A stretch of 64,000 bases of DNA. It comes from Enoplolaimus lenunculus. Its lineage: Eukaryota; Nematoda; Enoplea; Enoplida; Thoracostomopsidae. Below are positions 57,168-64,000 of the stretch, in pieces. The stretch covers positions 62,001 through 126,000 of the forward strand of contig JASANG010002309.1 in assembly GCA_030248215.1 (NCBI GenBank), in the 5' to 3' direction. The notes beneath the pieces are model-generated. The model did not search any database. It was not told the origin of the DNA and saw nothing but the letters and a program-made list of their open reading frames with translations. The stretch's first letter is position 1; each line of letters opens with the position of its first letter. The position numbers were made by a program, and so were the translations under genes.

Positions 57168-57399
57168 CACTGCCAAAAATGGTGAGCATAATTTTGACTC
57201 TATCCGAAATAGGCTTTTCGTTACTACACAAACTGAGCCAAATTCGACTCCGACAGAGTCAAATTCAACTCACTGAGCAACTCGGGTGAGTCGAATTTGA
57301 CTCTGGCGTAAGTAGTCGAATTTTAGACACAGTTTGTGTACTTAGTCCGGAAAAGCCATTTTCGGAAAGAGTCAATTTGACTCCCCATTTTTTACAGTG
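57168..57399. mobile_element. TA-flanked MITE, GAGTCAAATTGACTC family, 232 bp
   Basis: Ends CACTGCCAAAAATGG and CCATTTTTTACAGTG, flanked by TA at 57166-57167 and 57400-57401. Almost fully palindromic interior of GAGTCGAATTTGACTC units. Confidence 0.8.
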
Positions 57400-58071
57400 T
57401 ACTCCTTCTGCGCTGGTATCGAGTAAATTGGCTGGAACTTGATCGTGTGGTAGATCTTGATTCGATGGATATCTTGGTTCCTTGTTCGACGCTGTGTTCA
57501 ACTGAAATTTGTGTGGTCAAGATTATTTCGACGACATTACGAATTTCTATCAATATTCAAAGCAGGGACAAGTTTTTAATTTATTCAGTTTGAATTAATG
57601 AATTTTGCTAACTTGTTAGAAATAAAATTTCTGACCCTTTTTAGCAACACTGCGGAAAAAATTTTAAAATTCACAACTTGGTCATTATCTTAACTGCGTA
57701 TGTTTTATAGCCAATTGCAGTTACGATAACACTTGTTGGCCTTCGGCCAGTATTTTCCGTCTCCGGTTGTACCCTGTAAGCCACCAGCAAGTCGTTACTG
57801 TGGCCTAAACCAATGCCAAGCGATTATATAATTATCATTACACCGCAAAAGTAGACAACTTTTTTCTGAACACAAAATAATATGGGAGGCTAAAGATTGG
57901 TCGTGGGTAAAAGCAAATTCGTGCTCGCGGGTATATTTATGAGTAAAAAAATGTCCGCGGGTAAAGCACGTGCCAGGTAAAAGAAATCTTTACCTTACAT
58001 GTCTGATTGGAGTCGTCATTCTGTCACAATTGCTAGCTAATGAATCGCAGATTGGCTTTAATGGTTTCACC

Positions 58072-58309
58072 ATATACCACATGGATATTTTCAATTTCAT
58101 CTGATACCTACTTTTACGCTAGGATTCGAACTCCAGTGACTGGAGTGGGAGGCGTTTACCATCACCACTCAGCTATAGAAGCTTGACGCTCAAGACCGAG
58201 GGGCTGTCACGTCTTGTTGCAATTGTTAAACACTGTGCTGCTGCTATATATTATTTAACGTATATACACTCCGCTGAGTTGCCCATAGTCAACTTTATGT
58301 GAGAAGGAG
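58072..58309 (-). mobile_element. TTAA / tRNA-like MITE, eroded copy
   Basis: The right end ATGTGAGAAGGAG meets TTAA at 58310-58313; the left end is eroded. Minus strand carries TAGCTGAGTGGT (A-box) and GAGTTCGAATCC (B-box). Confidence 0.75.
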
Positions 58310-58544
58310 TTAATAGAATAAAATGATATTTTGTAGCTGTATTTCCATTTGAACCATACGCAATATTAGTTACACTCGTATGCCTAATCGGGTACATTCG
58401 ATGTTCAAACCTGATTGCTCGGAATTGCGCCAACGCACGCTAGCTCTTGAAATTCGCTTAATTGTTAAGTTTAATAAAATTAATGTATAAAACGATATTC
58501 GGAGACTACATTTTACTTTTTAACATTTTAAAATTTGAATTATA

Positions 58545-58734
58545 CACTGCAAAAAATGATGAGTCAAATTGACTCTCTCCGAAATAGGCTCTACGGGACT
58601 ACACAAACTTAGTCAAATTCGATTCAGTAAGTCGCACGTTTGACTCTGGCGGAGTCGAATTTGACTCTGTTTGTGTAGTCTCGTAAAGCATGTTTCGTAG
58701 GAAGTCAATTTGACTAACCATGTTTTTTGCAGTG
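58545..58734. mobile_element. TA-flanked MITE, GAGTCAAATTGACTC family, 190 bp
   Basis: Ends CACTGCAAAAAATGATGAG and CCATGTTTTTTGCAGTG, TA on both sides (58543-58544, 58735-58736). This is the best-preserved family member. Confidence 0.85.
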
Positions 58735-58739
58735 TACTC

Positions 58740-59936
58740 GTATAAACTTGACGTGCGACCGGATCCATGCTGAAGCTTATATCTTGACAAGTGCACAATA
58801 GCTTTCACTTAAATAAGCTTACTGCCGTACAAAGAACCACATTTATGAGCGCTATTGATTAATTGCCAAACCTCCATTTTTGAGGTCTAATCTCACCGGT
58901 CAAACTATTTATTTTTTGCGCAGTTCATTTTGTGACAATTTTGTCACATTTTTGTCGTTTTGCACTATTTTATTTCGGAAATAAATTTAAACAGTTTGAC
59001 GGTGTATACATGTTAAGTAAAAATATCAGATATTACAGAAAAACAAAACCAAAAGGGCACAAAGCGAATTAATTAATCAACAGTAAGTAGTCGGAATTTG
59101 TCAAGCGAACCTAAACTCTATCAATAATGTAATAGGCAGCATATTCATGCCAAAATATAGCCAGTTTATTAATTCCAAGTACTTCCTCATTCTTCGCTGT
59201 ATATATGTGACATTTGGGTTATGTTTGGATATATTTGATGGCTGTTTTCATTTCCGCAGGATCAATTTAAAATAAAGGACTTTAGACTTTGGCTCAAATT
59301 TATGCCGGGTTCACATTTTAGCCGTGCCAGCTTGTAACACGTTTGGTCCGTGTTAGACCATTGAGTAACATTTTGCCTGCTTACAGACCCCATATCATAT
59401 TCAAAAATTCGTATTTGTCTTCTATTATTATGTGTACGTCACCTTTGGTAGCATGCTAACAAAATTGTCAAATAATGCTTTTTCATTAATCTTGAAATCT
59501 GTGACAAATGTTGATGATCATGACACACAAGCAATGTTGTAGTTCGATTACTTCGTGGTATCTATGTCCACTACAAATAAATATATATTAAGTAGCAGCA
59601 GAAATAGGAGATCGAACTTTTTGAAACAAAAATAAAACAAAAAGTCAGCTGTAAAATGGAAACGTTTTTAAACGATGAAAATTAATTTTTTGAGAACACT
59701 CAGCAGCGAGGTTTTACGCAACAACAGGTAATCATTGCTGAATTTTGTGTTAATATTTTTTATTTGGTACAACTTAAAATTGGCCCAAACATAATTTTTG
59801 TTTCCTATTTGTCATTTATCATCAAAGTTCTTCGTTTATACACCTGTGTATGTATGGAAGTGCCGTTTATTGTTATTTGGATGTGAGACAAATCCAGGTT
59901 GTCTTGGATGGATGTTTTGCCTAAAATAGCATCGAA
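58740..59936. other. No gene seen
   Basis: AT-rich, no recognisable gene. The part near 59330-59440 is similar to the interior of 49751-50316 (CATTTTGCCTGC / ACCCCATATCATATTCAAAA). Confidence 0.4.
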
Positions 59937-59947
59937 CTGTACACGTT

Positions 59948-60745
59948 CATTGAGCGAAGCGAAACTCCGAGCGAAGCTCGGAGTTTCGCGAAGCGTTTAT
60001 GTTTTGTACTTGGGGGTCGAAAGGTGGATGTCCGTCTGTCCGTCCGAAAAGAATCTCAGGAGCGGCTGAACCGATTTTGATACTTTTTTTGTTTGAAAGC
60101 CAATAATCCTGGCGTGTTATCCTCGCATTAGGGTTTTAAAATTGCTAGCCGTTTAGTAGCTACAGCCTAATTTGCATAATTAATTAAGCCTAAATTAGGA
60201 CTTTCCACAATATTTCACTAATTATTACAGTTAGAAGCAATTTAATTTTAGCATTAAAGGGTTTTTTGGTGCGAGAATTCTGCGTAGACTGTTTACAAAC
60301 CTCCAAAACCGATGACTGAGCAGTTAGCTAATAGATAATTTGCATATTAGCATAGGTTATAAGCCTAAATTAGGACTTTTTACAATATTTCACTAATTAT
60401 TAAGGTTAAAAGCAATATAAATTCAGCACTAAAGGGTTTTTAGGTGCGAGGAATCTGAATATATTGTTTACAAACATCCAAAACCGATAATTGAATAGTT
60501 AGCTAATAGCTAATTTGCATATTAGCTTAATTGACAAGACAAAATTAGGACTTTTTAACTTATTCCAAAAATTATAGGGTGGCTGATGGGTTTTTGGGTG
60601 CGAAGAAACTGAGGAAATTGCTTACAAACCTCCAAAACCGATAAATGAATAGTTAGCTAATAACTAATTTGCATATTACCTTAATTGCTTACGTGTGTTC
60701 GAGCTTCGCTCAATAAATGTAGTCTCACTACGACTGGTTGTAGAA
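59948..60745 (-). mobile_element. 'GAGCGAAGC' repeat, reversed copy with about four internal units
   Basis: Begins with the inverted pair GAGCGAAGCGAAACTCC / GGAGTTTCGCGAAGCG and ends AGTCTCACTACGACTGG. It contains the ATGTCCGTCTGTCCGTCCG and CGGCTGAACCGATTTTGATA blocks plus internal units with AATTTGCATATTAGC at intervals of about 170 bp. Same element as 23583-24528. Confidence 0.75.
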
Positions 60746-61268
60746 TTTTTGGATAAATATTTTAGTTTGATATATCTGCGGTAAAGGCGGTAGAGATATT
60801 TTATCGCAAGTATTAAACAAGGGCCGGTACAGCAAAGGCAGGGTGGCGGTATAAACCTCCCAAGCAGAATTGGACTTTCAACCGGACCGCCACGAAACGA
60901 AAAATTTCCGGCTTTTAACCAAATCGACACAAAAACCAAAAATATTGTCGGTATAGGTAACTACAAACAAAACTGGCTGTTTGTTACATTTTGGGAGGCT
61001 GCCCCCAAACCCTTTCTCCCATAAATTTCTGGATCCGCTCCTTCGTGTAAATTTCAAGCAATTGAATCCCTACACCGCTTGGGCTACGTCATATACACTG
61101 TATGAGTAAACTAACCTGTAATCTATGCCATGCAATGTGTATTTTACACAATATGCAATATTTAACAATTAAACCTCTTTATATGCAGTAAACAGTTTTC
61201 GCGAAACACCTCCCCCTCGGGCTCGAGCGTCAAGCGTTTATAAATAAGTTGGTCTCTAACTAACAGGT

Positions 61269-62106
61269 TAGGGTGCAACCAGAACTGCGAAATATCGTAA
61301 ACCGGAACCAGAAAGCGAAAAAATACCGGAGGCTACGAAAGTGAAAAATGACTCTTACCGTAAAATTTGTTTGTTAGCATTAAATAAAACTACATATTAC
61401 ATTCAACGCAATGCAACTTTTTTATTTTTGCGTATTTCAGGTTCCCATTTTGAGCAAACGCAAAATCTGCCTTTAATATTTCTGTAAATATGCGTAGGAC
61501 ACTAATTGTAAATGTGGTAGTACTGACTTATAAATTATTAGAAAAATAAAATAAGATATGTCCCAATTATTTTAAAAATTTTCAAACTGAAAACATTTTC
61601 ACTATACACAAAATATTGCAAAATTCCGGTGAAAAAATATACCTGATTAATGCCGCAACCGAATAGTGACAAACAGACCAGAATTTGCACCCCGTCTTTA
61701 GTAAAACCCGATGGTTCGAAGCGTAGTTTGAAATTGATCGGACAGGTGAATATCAAATGTGTGAAAAAATGTAAAATGTTTCTGCAATTTTAAAACTGTT
61801 AAAATTTCTTCAAAACGGAAATTCTGTTATTGCATGTTAATCATTAGTCATTAATCACGCATATATCTTGCAACTTTTCGTAACAGACATGCTGCAATTG
61901 TTCGAAATCAAACAAAATTACAAATTTCATACAAAATCTTAAACATTTTGGAGCATACGCAAATTTCTCTGTAAGAATTTTGAAAGACCGGTTGACATTT
62001 GCACGCGTCAATTGGGTTGGCAAAAAACAAAAAGATTTTTGAAACTTTTATACTTCCAGTATCCGATTACCGTTTTCGTTATTTTTACTATCCGTTTACA
62101 CCCTGC
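61269..62106. mobile_element. Long member of the AGGGTGCAACCGG MITE family
   Basis: Left TAGGGTGCAACCAGAACTG with AAACCGGAACC and right CTATCCGTTTACACCCTG are loosely inverted. About 840 bp; the AT-rich interior has no transposase. Confidence 0.5.
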
Positions 62107-63050
62107 TGCTTTACTGTTTACTAAAACTGAATATTGAAAGTTCTATTTAAGCGACTACATTTAAGAGGGTTGTTTGTCTTCTGTAAATGCTTTCTTGTTG
62201 GTTTCTGGTTTGGGTTTTTTGTGTTTTTGTTTAAGTGTTAGCGTCCGATTACTGCCATCACAAGTAATATAAAACGGTAATTAATATTTTGTTAATTCAG
62301 TTCAGCGTTTAAGCTTTAACATTGTTTAGAAATGTTTGTTTTAGCTTAAGTTTCAGGTAAAACTTTGGGATTTTAAGTTTTTAAGTGCTTGCTTCCAAGC
62401 GTTTTGTAATAGTATCTCGTTTGAATATTGTTTTTGACAATGATGCTTTCATAAACTGACTACTGCCCATACAGTCGACCTCGTTGGGTTTTTGACAGCT
62501 GTTTAAGTAATTGTTTCCAATAAATTTGATAATAATGGAAATACAACGTAGTAAAGCGGAAAGCCTTTATTGCTGAAACTCAAAATTGTTGAATAGAAAT
62601 TAATCTTCAGCCGCATATATCATTCGGTTTCGGGTTTAAATATCACAAGATGGTGTTTTTTTGCATTCTAACACCCAAAGTAGGATTGTTAACAACGCGG
62701 CTCTCAGCTCTGTCTTGTTTTGATAAAAAATTCTCAAAAGTTTAAAATTTATTTGTCTGCAAAATTTCAACATGCATTATTTTTTAAAATAAGTTGCTTT
62801 TGCGATCTTTTTGATTTTTTCATCTTTTTGACCTTTTAATGCTTCTGTTATTTGTTTACGTAAAACATTCGATGGGAACCTGAAAAATTGACCCATCTGA
62901 CATACCAGTATAAAAGGTCGTGTTAATTATATGGGTATTCAACTAAGGCTAAACCTGATCTTAAGCGTAACGCTAAACATAAACCTTAACCCGAGTCTAA
63001 GCATAGGCATGAGATTTGTAGTCTCAGTCTCTGCAGTGCTGCAAGAGTCA
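62107..63050. other. No gene seen
   Basis: T-rich sequence; a CTAAGC-like hexamer run at about 62940-63010 may be a degraded MITE. Confidence 0.35.
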
Positions 63051-63640
63051 GGGGTGAGGCTACGGCTAAAGTTAAGGCTGCGGCCCCAACGAAGAGCGTG
63101 ATCCAAGATTTCTCGGCGGGACCTCTGAGGTCGGCCGAGCTTCCTTCCTTGAATTTAACGGTGAGGGCAGCATATCCAAAACAATTTCAGGCAAAAGTTG
63201 CTTAACCTTGGATCTTAGATCTAAATCCATTCAACAGTGGAGCGGCAAGGGTATATGCTGTTCACTTCCAAAGCCGGCAAGGTGTTGTCTTTTCGTAAAC
63301 GTATCCTTGGAGTGCAGCATCGAAAGACGAGATGCTCCAACACAAGTGCCCAATATTTAATGATGAAGAAAATTCTGCAAGTGAAGCGAGCAATCAGCAA
63401 AATACGACCCGTTAAACAACGCGATATTTATGCTGAAATTAATTTTCTATAAGCATAGCAGGTCGATTTTGCTTTGGGTCTACAGAGGCCGCGCCCTAAA
63501 AGGGGTAGAGAGACTACCAGCGGCACTGACTCATGTTTAATATTAATGAGTGAACTACGCTCAAAATGCGCAACATTTGTCGGACTTTTGTGTTCGAGTC
63601 GTAAAACGAGCGCATATTTTACATTGAGAGTTGTTCAGGT
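63051..63640 (+). other. Possible coding remnant, unrecognised
   Basis: More GC-rich and codon-like than its surroundings. Open stretches include PTKSVIQDFSAGPLRSAELP near 63080, the 71-codon frame 63237-63452, and a frame after the AG at about 63461 reading GLQRPRPKRGRETTSGTDS. The frames do not join cleanly and no family is recognised. It may be a dead transposon gene or part of a gene lying to the right. Confidence 0.2.
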
Positions 63641-63925
63641 TGACTAGCCATTTCCAACTAGGAATCAATGTTTTGGTATTCTGCGTAGCTTTTATCAAAT
63701 TAGCTGCCGTAATTTTTTTATGTATGAAGACTGATTAAATAACAAATCACGAGAATTGTGCGTCTATTAGGATAATTGGAAATTCTATGTGCTGCGTGGT
63801 TGTGAACTGCTTGGAGTCTTTTCGAGCCCGTTGCCAGTTTAACATTCTCACGAGGCTTATAAATCCTATAGGAAACGTAGACAAGGATTTCACACTGGTG
63901 TACAATCGAGTTGTACAGGTTTCTA

Positions 63926-64000
63926 CACTGCAAAAAATGGTGATATCCTGGTTGTATTTAAAATTACTTATAGAGTTCAAAGACGCCGCTGTGCGCTCTT
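63926..64000. mobile_element. Start of a GAGTCAAATTGACTC-family MITE end
   Basis: TA followed by CACTGCAAAAAATGG, the same end as at 58545, after which the sequence departs from the family. It is cut by the window edge or truncated. Confidence 0.4.

Noticed and set aside
1-64000. LTR retrotransposon, retrovirus or Polinton remains
   Set aside because: No long terminal direct repeats, gag/pol/env-like or capsid-like reading was recognised anywhere; the only reverse transcriptase is LINE-type.

Overview
This is a eukaryotic, AT-rich, intron-bearing window. The gene content points to an animal: an RSBN1/KDM9-type histone demethylase, a protein with a CBP/p300-type TAZ1 zinc finger plus PB1 and UBA domains, an F-box/LRR protein and a weak TMEM135-like fragment. 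Intergenic and intronic DNA is crowded with short non-autonomous transposons, which fits an invertebrate genome. I cannot name the species from sequence alone. No retrovirus, LTR element, Polinton, CRISPR array or intact tRNA gene was recognised.

Layout. (1) 284-4880, minus: an F-box/LRR gene whose 3' part runs off the left edge. Its first intron is stacked with transposon debris. (2) 4881-8100: no gene; a 340-bp near-perfect palindrome and a clean TA-flanked MITE. (3) 8150-10294, minus: pieces that weakly resemble the C-terminal half of TMEM135, possibly decayed. (4) 11199-26463, minus: an 11-exon RSBN1/KDM9 homologue of about 2,853 residues, roughly 3.5 times the length I recall for human RSBN1 (about 800). 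One 5,655-bp exon encodes most of the expansion; the catalytic JmjC-like domain lies in the seven 3' exons. (5) 26464-33700: duplicated repeats, tRNA-derived SINE modules and a decayed LINE reverse transcriptase. (6) 33722-43932, plus: a 12-exon gene coding about 1,046 residues with the order PB1 - TAZ1 zinc finger - acidic LIR-like motif - UBA. This is the layout of a p62/NBR1 autophagy receptor with a TAZ finger where the ZZ finger would be, and it is the main discovery candidate. (7) 43933-64000: no large gene. It holds one small secreted-peptide precursor (48838-49068, minus), a 31-bp and a 26-bp tandem array, a large foldback, and many MITEs, including a TTAA-flanked family that carries tRNA-like polymerase III promoter boxes.

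How the genes relate. They are independent eukaryotic genes, not an operon. The F-box protein (ubiquitin ligase substrate selection) and the PB1-TAZ-UBA protein (probable ubiquitin-binding scaffold) both touch ubiquitin biology, but nothing in the layout links them. Exon boundaries were chosen by hand from splice-site sequence, reading phase and family similarity. In the three main genes every junction keeps phase, and the two complete models have total lengths divisible by three.
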